From: Poa pratensis
Taxonomy: Eukaryota; Streptophyta; Magnoliopsida; Poales; Poaceae
Direction: 5' to 3'
DNA: 64,000 nt
NCBI GenBank assembly: GCA_947311845.1
Contig: CAMZMU010000115.1
Coordinates: 33,729,263-33,793,262, forward strand
The notes beneath the pieces were generated by a model. It saw nothing but the letters and a program-made list of their open reading frames with translations. It was not told the origin of the DNA and searched no databases. Below, one piece after another: positions 20,360 to 32,943 of the stretch (the first letter of the stretch is position 1; each line of letters starts with the position of its first letter). The position numbers were made by a program, and so were the translations under genes.

Positions 20360-22950
20360 ATGGATCAGGGAGGAGGATCGCGTGGGTGGATTGGGGCGAG
20401 GCGGCGTGTGCGGTGGTGCCGGCGTGGTTGGGGATTGGTCGTGTGGTGCTGAAGGCCGGCGCGTGCACAACTCGCGGACCGCGATACCGCCGCGTTGCAC
20501 CGTTGAATGCAGATTTCTGCACGCCTCGCGTTATCACGAGACCCTTTTTTCACAAAATAATTTCATTTGGCAAATGATATACGGAGTAGTACTCCGTATT
20601 TGATATGGTCCTGCTCTGCCAACCGAAATTCAAACATTTCTAGAGTTCTGCTTACGAGTTATAGCAACCCCCGCCGCTACCAACTAAGAGCATCTGCACC
20701 GGTAGGTACCAGTGCGGCTAAGATGTAAAGCGTGAAGGTTTGGCAGGTATCTTTATTATTAAAGGAGAGTCCGTGATATGGTGTCACACGTCAATATATT
20801 TACGGATGAAATGCCACCGCGATGTCTCTCCCTTATCTCTCCGCTCCCACGCGCATGCAACTAACGAACTATATCCATCCTATTTTCCGGTGGCTAAAAA
20901 CAAGGATTGTAGTCACCTGAATTGGCTAACGAAGTTATCACCACAACTTGGCTAACAATATCTCAACAACGATTACTCATTATCGTCGGTCGTCGCTACC
21001 ACCTTGCTTGCCCTCCCGAAATAATCGCACTGATTCAATCTAATCATTTCGCGTGTTCCTCTTTGTTCGGGCTCGGCGTCTCAGCATGTTCGTAGCCCAT
21101 AAGGGGCGCTAGCGTGCGACCAGACATCGTTCATGTTGTGGGGGAGGACCCGCAGTAACTCAACCCAGGTCCGGCGGTCGCTCAGGGACGCCGCAGACTA
21201 CGTGTGCTGATGCACCGACGGGGTGTCACCTGTACTGACTCGGAAGCGGCGGCAGTCCATGCACATGCCGGTATGCGGCCGGCCAAGGCCGCGGCGTCGA
21301 CCTGGAAGAAGCTGAAGGCCGTCGGCATCCGCTATCTGGAGGGCGTGATGGAGCTGGAGGACCTCCGCACAGAGTACCTGGAGGAACTTCTCAGTCTCCT
21401 ATGACACCACCTCTGCCTCCAAGAATTCGCGCTGCTGGAGCAACCACTCCGTCTGATCCTCATGTAAGCTATGCTATCCGTCGTGTGCCTTGGCAAACGC
21501 CTTTGCTTGCCCTCATCTCCCTCCGTTGTCTCGAGGATCCCGAGAGAAACAACTTCGTTATCGCTAATAGCAGTGCGTGAAGATCAGGACAAGCAAGAAC
21601 TGTAGGAGATCAAGTGAGTTAGCGGATGTCAGCAACATTTGATCTTTCCGGTTTTTACTGTGAGGATATGATATAATTGAGCGATCTCCTTTTACTACAG
21701 GATAAAGAAACGTAGCAAGCATTCGTAATGTTGGCATTAAACGCAGCTACAAGAGCACAAGTGCATGAATACAAAAACAGGTTGGGACTGGAATTGAGTG
21801 AAGGTTACTTGACCGGTGCACAAATTAAATAAAATCATGTTCTTTTCCAGATGTAAAAAAGCTCTACTTATTCCTATGGTAAATCATTCTAAATTCGTCT
21901 CATGACCTGGGCTGCTCATATCCGATCCCTGATCATCTGATGTTCTTTTTCAGACATGGTCATGATATATTTTTGAATTTGAATGATCTGAAGATAAGCT
22001 ATTATAGTTCTTTTCTAGACTTGGTGTCTGTATCCATTATCCGAACTGGACGAGCAGACTAGACACCGGCACGAGAGGTGAGTGACTCCACAATGATATC
22101 TCCAGAGAGGGGAGAGACGACCGAGAGCGCCGCCATCGCCGGCATCAACCGAGGTCAGTGCGGGGTTTTCACCTGAAGCTCACCAATCCCGAAGTCGCGT
22201 CCGTCTGTCCGCCGTAGCCGACGTTGCACATCAACTTCCCGCCACCAATCACCAACTCCTCCAGTGGTTCCTCCGGCCGTCGGGCATCCAAGGTGACGGC
22301 AAGAGGAGGGGGGCACAGGGACGCTCACTCTTGCCAGAGGGACGCCCTGGCACGGCTCGGCGTGGCCGCATGGGAGCAGATCGGAATTGGAGGAGGGGTC
22401 GACCCGACCTCTGGCGGAGACAAATGGGCGGCTGGAGGTGGTGGGGGGAGGAGGCCGGAGTCGAGGGAGGAGCGGCGCGACCAGGTGGAGGGAAGCAGGT
22501 GGCGGTAAGCATCACCTTCTTCTCAAATTAAAGAAGCAGTTTGCAACCAAACAAGGCACAAGGGCAGACCATCATGGTTAGCTCTACGTCGCATCAAGGA
22601 CAACGAGCAAATACGAAGAGCAACGTCAAGATCCTCGCCATCAAGGACAAGGAAAGGACCGGACCAACAATTCAAAAAAGGTGAAAACGAACCGAGTCAT
22701 TCTTAACAAACACACAGAACATAGTTTACAAGGAATTACTTAGCAACTAAAGTAGTTGCACCAAAATACCAAATTTGAGTATCTTTTTTGATAATTATCA
22801 TGTGCCTACCATTTGTGGCGTCTAAAACATGTAATGTTCCAAATATGTTTGAATTTTTTTAATTTTGCATCCCTATATTAACTATAACAGTGAATATTTG
22901 TGTGTCTTTTATGGTTACATGCAAAAATGTGTGAAGAAAAAATGAATTTA
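20360..22950. other. upstream of the F-box gene and repeat-derived intergenic DNA
   Basis: The first 200 bp are the presumed 5' UTR and promoter of the F-box/LysM gene; no definite TATA box was chosen. At 20579-20599 lies a 10-base inverted repeat (ATACGGAGTA/TACTCCGTAT) resembling fused Stowaway ends. The rest to 22950 contains only short frames; part of it probably belongs to the Helitron whose 3' end is at 22981, but its 5' end could not be located. Confidence 0.45.
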
Positions 22951-22982
22951 AACCCGTTGCAAAGCACGGGCATTCAACTAGT
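22951..22982 (+). mobile_element. Helitron 3' terminus, plus strand
   Basis: The stem CCCGTTGCAAAGCACGGG is followed by CATTCAACTAG and then T. A hairpin about ten bases before a CTRR end, with insertion before a T, is the standard Helitron 3' structure. The 5' TC end was not identified, so element length is unknown. Confidence 0.72.
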
Positions 22983-23110
22983 CAGTCATAAAAGTTACAC
23001 CCCTCCCCCTCTCGCTCTCAAGAGTCGCTCCCGGTGCTCTGACTCTTCTCCTCTCCTCCTGGTGGCTTCGCCGGCCGGTGGGGGTGTGGGAGGGGACACC
23101 ATTTATATAT

Positions 23111-23143
23111 ACTAGGTAAGATGGCGCGGCGGCACGTCGCACC
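23111..23143 (-). mobile_element. Helitron-like 3' terminus, minus strand
   Basis: Read on the minus strand, a GGTGCG...CGCGCC hairpin (23143-23123) is followed by ATCTTACCTAG and then T. It mirrors the terminus at 22981. The body would extend rightwards into the AT-rich repeats of 23200-24700. Confidence 0.55.
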
Positions 23144-23199
23144 CGTGTGGTTTTATTGATGTAGTTCATTTTAATTTTCTGTAATTTTTGTAAGTGTGA

Positions 23200-24709
23200 A
23201 TTCGATATGAAAAGAGGTAGGATTTTTTTTTAAACATATATGTTCAACATATTTTCCCCGTGGACAATGAATTAGTTATGAATTTATTGAAAATTAATCT
23301 AAAATTATGCGGTATTACTATTATTTTTCGTTGGTGAATTAGGTTTATGTAATTTGTGTAAGTATGGAAAATAGTCATATACATTTGAATATTCTGTAGC
23401 TGGTAGTATTGTGGAATATACTTATGTACTTTGAATTCTCCAAAAAAAATAAACACATTGTGAATTAGGGGGAAGTTTTGGCATTGTAAGTATGATTAAG
23501 AGTTGTTTAATTTTGTTATGTCAAATAACCATGGTTAATTTTTTCGAGCATTCGATGAATTCGATATAAATACGTAGGATTTATTTTTTTAAACATTTTG
23601 GTATGTTCAACATATTTTTCCCATGGACAATGAATTAGTTATGATTTCTTTTTGGAAATTAATGTAAAATTCTGCGGTATTACTATTATTTTTCGTTGGT
23701 GAATTAGTTCATAAGGGAAAAAAATTGAGAAAATAATATTGCAGTTCATTATGAAATATATATGTGTTAAAAATAATGTTAGTAAAATTAGTTTTTGGAA
23801 AAGTTATGTGGTGGTGATGTTACTGAAATTAGTTTGCAATATCTGGAGAACGCAAGGACCTTTGTGTATAAAAATTGCGCGTTTTTTATTCTGGGAGGCC
23901 GATTTATATGTTTTGGAAAACGTGTGGGCTTTCTGCAAAAAGTGGCGAGCGGGGCAGTTCAATATGAAATATATGTGTTGTTAAAAATAATGTCAATAAA
24001 ATTAGTTTTTGGAAAAGTTATGTGGTGGTGATGTTACTGAAATTAGTTTGTAATATTTGGAGAACGCGAGGACCTTTGCGTAAAAGAAACGCGCGTTTTT
24101 ATTCTGGGAGGCCGATTTATAATTTTTGGAAAACGCGTGGGCTTTTCTGCAAAAAGTGGAGAGTGGGGTTTTTTTTGCAAAAAGTTTTATTCCCGATTTA
24201 TATTTTTTAGCCGAGAGGCCGATTTACAATTTTAGGAAAACACGAGGGCTTTTTTTGCAAAAAGTGGCGAGCGGGGATTTTTTTGCAGAAAGTTTTATTC
24301 CGAGGGCTGATTTATAATTTTTGGAAAATGCGTGGGCTTTACTGCAAAAACGCGTGGAGACTTTTATGCAAGAAGTTATTTGGATTCGTGAAACGAAAAT
24401 TCAAACGGGTGACCGAGCGCGACGAATTTGACAAAACTCGCCAAATGTTTGTGTGAATCTAGATATGAAATTAAGGAGTTAGAGTCGACCAAACTCGAAA
24501 TCGATCACGGGAATGGAACATACTCGTCGGCGCGCAAATTTTCGTGTACTTATTTTCTGGCGGTTTCGGAAAAAAAAAACTACTTCAGTGTGCTACTGTA
24601 GTTAATGTACTCAAAATTTTCGTGTACTTATTTTCTGGCGGTTTTGGAAAAAAAAAACTACTGCAGTGTGCTACAGTACTGTAGTTAATGTACTACTGTA
24701 GCACGCTGA
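23200..24709. repeat. AT-rich region with nested tandem repeats
   Basis: Three kinds of repeat occur. A unit of about 365 bp: TGGACAATGAATTAGTTATG, followed by TTCGTTGGTGAATTAG, near 23262 and 23622. A 214-bp unit: AAGTTATGTGGTGGTGATGT at 23801 and 24015. A shorter unit with GGCCGATTTA and GCAAAAAGTGG repeated four to five times between 23898 and 24330. At 24533-24680 a 76-bp unit (TTTTCGTGTACTTATTTTCT) occurs twice. No protein is encoded. This may be the body of the minus-strand Helitron ending at 23112. Confidence 0.8.
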
Positions 24710-26325
24710 TATTATATCAATTGCTACATGTTTTGGTTACACTTTATATCATTTTTATGCATTTTCTGGGACTAACCTATTAACAAGATGCCACAGTGCC
24801 AGTTCCCTGTTTTCTGATGTTTTTGGTTTCAGAAAATCTATTAAGGAAATATTCTCGGAATTGGACGAAACAAAAGACATCGTCAATAATATCACGAGGA
24901 GATCACGGAGTCCAAAGGGGAGTCGGAGCAGACCCACCAGGGGGCCACGCCACACTAGGGCGCGGCCCAGGGTGGGCCCGCGCCCCCCTATGGCGTGGTG
25001 GCCCCCCTCGGCCACCGACGCCGCCTCTTCGCCTATATATTCTCCGCGACGCGAAAACCCTATTACGGTCGATCATATTCCACGAAAAGTTCCGTCGCGG
25101 CCGTCATCGTCAATCTCAGATCGGAGGAGTTCTGAAGCTCTTCCCGGCACCCTGCCGGAGGGGAGATCATCACCGGAGGGCTCTACATCACCATGCCTGC
25201 CTCCGGAGTGATGCGTGAGTAGTCCACCCCTGGACTACGGGTCCATAGCAGTAGCTAGATGGTTGTCTCTCTACCTTGTGCCTCCATGTTTAGATCTTGT
25301 GAGCTGCTTAACATGATCAAGATCATCTTATTGTAATGCTAGATGTTGTGTTTGCTGGGATCCGATGAATATTGATACCATGTTTATTCAAGTTGTTTAT
25401 CTATGTGCTCTTGATCTTGCATGCTCTCCGTTGCTAGTAGATGCTTTTGCCAAGTAGATGCTTGTGACTCCAAGAGGGGGTATTTATGCTCGATAGTGGG
25501 TTCAGTCTCTAGATATCTGGATCAGTGACAGAAAGGTCTAAGATGGTAGATGTGCTGTTGCTACTAGGGATAAAACATTGGTGCAGTGTCCAAGGGCACT
25601 TGTATTGATTACATTACACACTTTACTTCATGCAATAATCTGTTGTTAGCAACTTAATACTGAATGGGATGCGGATGCTGCCTTGAAGGTGGATTATTTA
25701 GGCATAGATGCTGTTGGAATAACGGTCTATGTACTTTGTTGTAATGCCCAACTAGATTTCATAGTAGACATCTTGGCATGTATTGCATTGTTATGCCCTC
25801 TCTATTTGTCAATTACCCAGCTGTAATTTGTTTACCCAACATGCTAGTTATATGTTCTGAGAGAGACACCACTAGTGAACTGTGGACACTGGTCCAATTT
25901 CCTCATACTGTTTACACAACCTGCTGCAATCATCTGTTTCCTGTTACTTGCTGTTTTTCCTGCTGTTTTCCACACCATACGTTTAACCCTTTGTTTCTGC
26001 AAGACCGGAGAGATTGACAGCCTCTCTGTTTCATGTTGGGCAAAGTTCTGGTTTGTGTCTGTGCAGATTCCACGTTGGTGCAAGCTCCCTAGTGCCAGGG
26101 GGAGTCAACATCAACAACCTTCCGATAGATCGTCAAGTCCTACTGGTCCGATTAAACCTTGGGTAGATTATTCAAGGGAAAACTTACTGCTGTCTACATC
26201 ATAACCTTCCTCTTGGGGTTCACCAACACGTAGCCATCAAGCTGTTTTCTGGCGCCGTTGCCGGGGAAGTACTCATCATCACCATCATCATCATCCTCAA
26301 ATACTCTCCCGTCAACCAGGCACCA
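24710..26325 (+). repeat. 5' LTR of gypsy element 1 (truncated)
   Basis: It begins at TATTATATCAATTGC, which corresponds to base 45 of the 3' LTR. The TATA-like GCCTATATATTCTCC lies at 25030. Near its end, 26241-26267 already contains a full PBS-like sequence, repeated 85 bp later as the true PBS. Confidence 0.88.
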
Positions 26326-29303
26326 GCTGTTTTCTGGCGCCGTTGCCGGGGACTTGGAGGCTATTGGAAAGGGGAGTCTCTCAGTTCCAATCTCTTTACT
26401 TTGTTTTTTGTCTTGTTTTAGTTTTGTTTTGCTTGCTGTTAAAAATCAAAAACCCAAAAAAAAAATCCTGCATCTAGTTTATTTCGGTTTGCTCATCATG
26501 TCTGGTTCTTCTTATTTTGTTTCATCTCCTGAGGTTGAGGTTCGAACTTTTAAGCAACAAGGGGGAGAAAATGGATTTTATGAATATACTAATAAAGCTT
26601 GCAGTGGGCCTCTCAAGTTTTTTTCTCAAGAACTAGCTAAAATGAAAACCCTCTCGTTGTGAATTATGATTTATCTGAATCTTTTGGGAACCTTGATGTT
26701 TCTGGTCTTGACAATACTTGATGCATCTCTTCATGCCTAGCTCAAAGGCATTAAAGAAAAGCACTTCTGGAGATAACCCATGTTTTTATTTGCTGTTTTA
26801 TTTTTGTTTTCTTGAGTCAAGGATGCTTGTTTACCTCTGTAGCAACTCCTTTGTATCTTTTATTTGCTGTTTTGTTGTGCCAAGGAGAGTTACTAATGCA
26901 AAGTTGGTTTTATTTTCGGGACTGCATTGGGACAGATTGCTGTTCGTCACCGTTTAATTCAGTAGAAAATCAGAAAAAATCGAAAAATGCTGAAACTTTT
27001 TGTGCATGTTCCTGATGATGTTACGCAACTTTCATTATTTCAAAAGTTCTTCATCTGAGCATCGTAAGTGCCTCGAAAAAATTCGTCATTACAGACTGTT
27101 CTGGTTTGACAGATTCTGTCTTTTATTTTGCATTCTCTCTTTTACAAGTTTTTAAGTGGTTTCTTTTCGTGTAAAAGTGCCCACTTGAGCCTAGTAACAG
27201 TGGCTAATGTTTAAAATAGTTGGCTTGTGAGTTTTGTCTTTGCTAGAACTTTGAAGTATTATCTTTTAGTGCACTAACCTGCTAATGAGAAAAGCTGTTA
27301 AGTTTTGGTGTGAAGGAAGTTTTCAAGTGTTGATAGAGGAGAATGATATTACATGATCAAGAAGAGTGAAGAGCTTAAGCTTGGGGAGGCTTACCTCCCC
27401 AGCATATTTCAAGAAGACTCAAGCATCTAAGCTTGGGGATGCCCAAGGCATCCCCTTCTTCATCTACAAATTATCAGGTCATCTCTAATGGTGCTATATT
27501 TTTATTGCTTCATGCTAGTGTACTCTTCCTTGGAGCGTCAGTGTGTTTTTGTTTTCAGTTTGTTTTGTTTTGTTTGCTGTGCTATACTTGTTGGATCCTA
27601 GTATTCATGTTTGGGAGAGAGACACGCTCCACTTTTTCATTAGAATACTCTTGTGCTTCACTTATACTTGTTGAGTATTCCTGTCTAGTTGCTGTTATTG
27701 CTGTTAGCTCTCAGTTTTTCATGTATCTCTTGTTAGAGCTTTCAGTTTCTTTTGAAGAAAGTACTCTCTTGCTTCACTTATATCTGTTTGGAGAGTTGTC
27801 AAATAAGTTGATTGGTGTTTGGTTGGACCAGAAAAATGCTATGCATGTGGTAGTGGTATAAAATGCTTACATGAATCTTTTTAGATCGTTGTCTTGAGTA
27901 ATTTGATGCTTGCCAATTGTTTTGAGCTGTCAAGTAATTAATGTTTAAGCTTGTGCATCATGTAAGTAATGGCTATTAATGAAGAACTACTATAAGGATT
28001 TTCTGCTATAATAATCTGTTGCATAATTGGAAGTCCATAGTAGTCTAGATAATTTTTGGATGAAGGCTATGTGTTAACAAGGAAGACAGTGGGAGTCTAT
28101 GGTTCGTCAAACCTTGTGTTTTATGTACACTCTTGCTATTCCAGTTGATAATGATGTTTGCTTATAATAACCTTGCTAGCCTAAACTCTGTACTAAGAGG
28201 GAATGCTTCTTGTACATCCAAAACCTTGAGCCAAATCCATGCCACCTGTGTCCACCATACCTACCTATTATGTGGTGTTTTCACCATTCCAAGTAAATTT
28301 CTTCATGTGCTATCTACTAACTACTCAAAACTGTTACATTTCCTTTTTGTGTCACTACTTGAAAAGCTCATAAGGACGTAGTAGTGAGATTTGTCATCTT
28401 CCATGCTAATTAATTTACAAGGATTGGCAGCTTCATCTGCTTCTCCACCTTTTATTTTGCATTAAAGAGCTGGTTAGTCCACCCTATAAATAAATAAATA
28501 AATAGACACTCCTCCATGGTGAATGTTGGTGGGCACCCGAGGATTCGGTTAGCCATGGTTTGTGGAAAGTAAATGGTTGGGAGGAGTGTCACCAATAAGT
28601 GCTTGTTACAAGTGCAGTCCTAAAAACTCTCGGAACCGCTCTAAAAGTTAGTTAGCCATGGAAGATGACAAGTACCTGCTATTTGATTTGTTGACACCTG
28701 TATACACCATTACCTTACAAAACAATATTTTATGCTCTCTATATGCCTTCGGGAACTACAGCTCTAGCACATGATGTTAATCCCTGCTTCCCTCTGCGAA
28801 GGGCCATTCTTTTACTTTTATGTTGAGTCAGTTTTCCCACTTCTTTCTGTCTACTTAAGCAAACATCATTGTCAACTCCAGTATAACAGTTTTTACATAA
28901 CTTTGTGTTTGGTTGATCATATTCTTTGCATTGACATTATCTATATGATATACATGTTGAAAGTTGAAGCAAAAGCTGAAGCTATTATCTTCCTTTGTGT
29001 TGATACAAACACTTTCATGTTGAGAATTATTGCTGCTGTGACTAACTATTATGTTAGACTATTATATCTCTAAATGTTTTATAGTGTTATTCATGAAAGT
29101 TTGCACTTGTGTGATCACTTATGTTTACTCTTTATTTACTTGCTTGCAAACTATAGACCATTGGCTTGGATCACTTCATTCAGATCATGTGCATTACATT
29201 GTTATTTGATCAAAGATTGTGTTGGTAGCATGTCACTTCAAAAATTATCTGTTTTTATCGTTTACCTACTCGAGGACGAGCAGGAACTAAGCTTGGGGAT
29301 GCT

Positions 29304-30951
29304 TGATACGTCTCAAACGTATCTATAATTTTTGATGTTCCATGCTGTATTATATCAATTGCTACATGTTTTGGTTACACTTTATATCATTTTTATGCAT
29401 TTTCTGGGACTAACCTATTAACAAGATGCCACAGTGCCAGTTCCCTGTTTTCTGCTGTTTTTGGTTTCAGAAAATCTATTAAGGAAATATTCTCGGAATT
29501 GGACGAAACAAAAGACATCGTCAATAATATCACGAGGAGATCACGGAGTCCAAAGGGGAGTCGGAGCAGACCCACCAGGGGGCCACGCCACACTAGGGCG
29601 CGGCCCAGGGTGGGCCGCCCCCCTATGGCGTGGTGGCCCCCCTCGGCCACCGACGCCGCCTCTTCGCCTATATATTCTCCGCGACGCGAAAACCCTATTA
29701 CGGTCGATCATATTCCACGAAAAGTTCCGTCGCGGCCGTCATCGTCAATCTCAGATCGGAGGAGTTCTGAAGCTCTTCCCGGCACCCTGCCGGAGGGGAG
29801 ATCATCACCGGAGGGCTCTACATCACCATGCCTGCCTCCGGAGTGATGCGTGAGTAGTCCACCCCTGGACTACGGGTCCATAGCAGTAGCTAGATGGTTG
29901 TCTCTCTACCTTGTGCCTCCATGTTTAGATCTTGTGAGCTGCCTAACATGATCAAGATCATCTTATTGTAATGCTAGATGTTGTGTTTGCTGGGATCCGA
30001 TGAATATTGATACCATGTTTATTCAAGTTGTTTATCTATGTGCTCTTGATCTTGCATGCTCTCCGTTGCTAGTAGATGCTTTGGCCAAGTAGATGCTTGT
30101 GACTCCAAGAGGGGGTATTTATGCTCGATAGTGGGTTCAGTCTCTAGATATCTGGATCAGTGACAGAAAGGTCTAAGATGGTAGATGTGCTGTTGCTACT
30201 AGGGATAAAACATTGGTGCAGTGTCCAAGGGCACTTGTATTGATTACATTACACACTTTACTTCATGCAATAATCTGTTGTTAGCAACTTAATACTGAAT
30301 GGATGCGGATGCTGCCTTGAAGGTGGATTATTTAGGCATAGATGGTTGGAATAACGGTCTATGTACTTTGTTGTAATGCCCAACTAGATTTCATAGTAGA
30401 CATCTTGGCATGTATTGCATTGTTATGCCCTCTCTATTTGTCAATTGCCCAGCTGTAATTTGTTTACCCAACATGCTAGTTATCTGTTCTGAGAGAGACA
30501 CCACTAGTGAACTGTGGACCCTGGTCCAATTTCCTCATACTGTTTACACAACCTGCTGCAATCATCTGTTTCCTGTTACTTGCTGTTTTTCCTGCTGTTT
30601 TCCACACCATACGTTTAACTCTTTGTTTCTGCAAGACCGGAGAGATTGACAACCTCTCTGTTTCGTGTTGGGCAAAGTTCTGGTTTGTGTCTGTGCAGAT
30701 TCCACGTTGGTGCAAGCTCCCTAGCGCCAGGGGGAGTCAACATCAACAACCTTCCGATAGATCGTCAAGTCCTACTGGTGATTAACCTTGGGTAGATTAT
30801 TCAAGGGAAAACTTACTGCTGTCTACATCATAACCTTCCTCTTGGGGTTCACCAACACGTAGCCATCAAGCTGTTTTCTGGCGCCGTTGCCGGGGAAGTA
30901 CTCATCATCACCATCATCATCCTCAAATACTCTCCCGTCAACCAGGCACCA
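29304..30951 (+). repeat. 3' LTR of gypsy element 1
   Basis: It starts TGATACGTCTCAAACG directly after the polypurine tract and ends at GGCACCA (30951), where copia LTR sequence begins. The PBS-like segment inside this LTR is at 30879. Confidence 0.88.
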
Positions 30952-32078
30952 AGGCCCTTGGCTGCCGCCTGCCTGATGCACCCCGGCTGCCACCTTGGTG
31001 GGCCCCATGGGGGCCATGTGGGTGCAACCCAATGGGAGCAGCCCATGTATCCCCATGGCTTATTTTTCGGACTCTTCGAAAAACCTCGACGCTCCTATCT
31101 GTCTGTCCGAAAAGACTTTCGCGACTCCGGATAAATCCGATCATCTCTCCGGACATAATTCTATCACGCCGGAAACCTATCCGAGTGATACACGCTCTCT
31201 ACTCCGAACCTCACAATGTACACAACTGACTATTGACGGCTTAAGGTTGTGACCCCTACAGGTTCGATAAAAAGTAGTCATGATTAGAAACACCTTCCTA
31301 ATGAATAATCAATAGCGGGACCATAGATGCCCATATTGACCCCCACTGTTATACAAAGACACTCTGTTGAACATGTTGGCTATCATCTATGTTCCCACAA
31401 TTTCACGATACCAATCAATACCTGAGGCGAGATGAATGACATGACCATGATCAAACTCTTCAATCACCATGTCTAGTTATCCTCGTTAAGCGATATGATG
31501 CCATTATTTGTTCCCGCGTTCTAGTATCCCCATGATGGGTATCATGCCTTTGTCTACGCAGACTTATTCGTGAATCACATCTAGTGGAGCATGGATTTAT
31601 CTCTCTATTAACTATATAGAGGAATAATTCTCAATCTTGAACTGCTACGATTAAATGCATGCTATCAAGACTAGCAATAGCCGTTTACTACGCCAAAGCA
31701 AGCTTTCCAGAATACATAACAGTACATTCTCATGGTTGAAGGAATCAAACAATCTAACCTTGTTGTAACGATACTATATGTGGTCGAACCAAAACAAGAT
31801 CTCGTAGTATCTCAACTATTTGGGTCTACCCAGTCACAATGTTGAAACAACAATGTGCTCTCATTAATATTTGACAAACTGATGTCCATAAACAAACAAA
31901 AAATAGCTATCTAATATTAATGAGTTTGTCTAAGAGACATTCATGTTTCTTCATGTGCGTATGGGTTTTACTCTGAATCTCACATTCATAGTTCATAACA
32001 ATTATAGCATAAAAACATAATATATTAACTAATCATGAAACAGATGTTTTTTATTATCTCTTGGGCATACATCCAACA
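30952..32078 (-). mobile_element. copia-type LTR (partial), minus strand
   Basis: It ends on the plus strand with GGGCATACATCCAACA; the minus strand therefore starts TGTTGGATGTATGCCC, the start type of Angela/BARE-like copia LTRs. It aligns nearly base for base with 44096-45093. The left part is missing because gypsy element 1 inserted at 30951/30952 and the left flank was lost. No internal copia sequence adjoins, so it is a solo or truncated LTR. Confidence 0.82.
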
Positions 32079-32494
32079 GGCGGCATCACCGCTCGGCGCG
32101 AGGGGAGGAGCCTACCACGAGGTGTGAGGGATTGGATTTGATGCAACTATTGCGCGAGGGCGGACGATAGGTGTGCAAATGTACGACGTTATATATGGGA
32201 TGCAGAGAGCAATCAGCTTATCAGCGGGCACCAAATTAGACAATGTAAGCCTCAGGAACGAAGGCCATGTGAATGAATTTGGGTGCTGGTGGTGGAGAGA
32301 ACAGCGATGGGCGTGCATGGACGATAGAGATTTGGTTTTCCTGCCTAGTTCTTGCATTTATAAGTAGTTGAGATGATATGCACCAGTTTAGGTAAGTGAT
32401 AGCCGCAGGTGTAGGTGATTGCTTGATTTTGCTGGTTGTATGCATGTTTTGAATTGCATGATTTGAAAAACAAATAAAATAAAAAAATAGAAAT
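32079..32494. other. unassigned sequence left of the CACTA end
   Basis: About 415 bp without a recognisable gene. It may be interior sequence of the CACTA element whose end is at 32943, but I see no transposase motif. Confidence 0.35.
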
Positions 32495-32943
32495 TATATA
32501 TGCCGACGGCGACATGTCCAGGCCGCCTTGGAGCTCCCAGAATCTGACACGTCGCTATATGCCGACAACAAGGCCCTACACATACAGCTCTAGGTATGTC
32601 AAAGGCTAGGCCCTCGGTATATACATGCATTCCAGGTCAAACCAATTGCTGCCACGTCGCACTATATGCTGATAGCCTAACCCTCGGCAAACACCCCGGC
32701 ACCATCAAACGCTCGAACTATTTTTCCGAGGGTTTTTGTTTGCCAACGGCAACACGGAGCGCTCGGCAAGAGCATCCATGCCGACTGCTTTTGTATGTTG
32801 ACGGCGGTCCACCTAGTCACCGTCGAAGAAGATGTTTGACTGCAGTATGCCAAGGGCAACCGTCGACATATGCGCATGTTGAGGGCTTTTTGGGCTATGC
32901 CAACGGCTCGGGGCCCTCGGCATACAACTTGATTCTTGTAGTA
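32495..32943. mobile_element. CACTA transposon right end
   Basis: The region is packed with short subterminal motifs in both orientations, such as ATGCCGAC, CCCTCGGCA and GCCGAGGG-like variants, and ends TTGATTCTTGTAGTA. Grass CACTA elements end TTCTTGTAGTG and have such subterminal repeats. The last base is altered and the left end is missing, so it is a defective fragment. Confidence 0.7.

Larger units (their letters stand above)
24710..30951 (+). mobile_element. Ty3-gypsy-type LTR element 1, non-autonomous
   Basis: The 5' LTR (24710-26325) lacks its first 44 bp; the 3' LTR (29304-30951) is complete. The primer-binding site TGGCGCCGTTGCCGGGGA at 26335 is complementary to the 3' end of plant tRNA-Asp, and the polypurine tract AAGCTTGGGGATGC precedes 29304. 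The 3-kb interior has no gag, protease, reverse transcriptase or integrase; only a short frame near 26498 (SGSSYFVSSPEVEV) is gag-position-like. Compared with element 2 (51360-58074) it has lost about 1.1 kb containing the conserved ORF, with the breakpoint near 26720. By eye the LTRs differ by about 20 changes in 1.6 kb. The right side abuts the interior of a copia LTR, so it inserted there; the left flank was later deleted. Confidence 0.88.

Noticed and set aside
25844..26204. Frames inside the LTR of element 1, repeated at 30476-30785
   Set aside because: Their duplication reflects the paired LTRs; LTRs of this family are non-coding.
26270..26300. ATC/ATG trinucleotide run
   Set aside because: A short simple-sequence repeat that differs by one unit between the two LTRs; not a regulatory element.
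26335..26352. Sequence matching a tRNA-Asp 3' end
   Set aside because: It is a retrotransposon primer-binding site; no tRNA body or anticodon arm is nearby.
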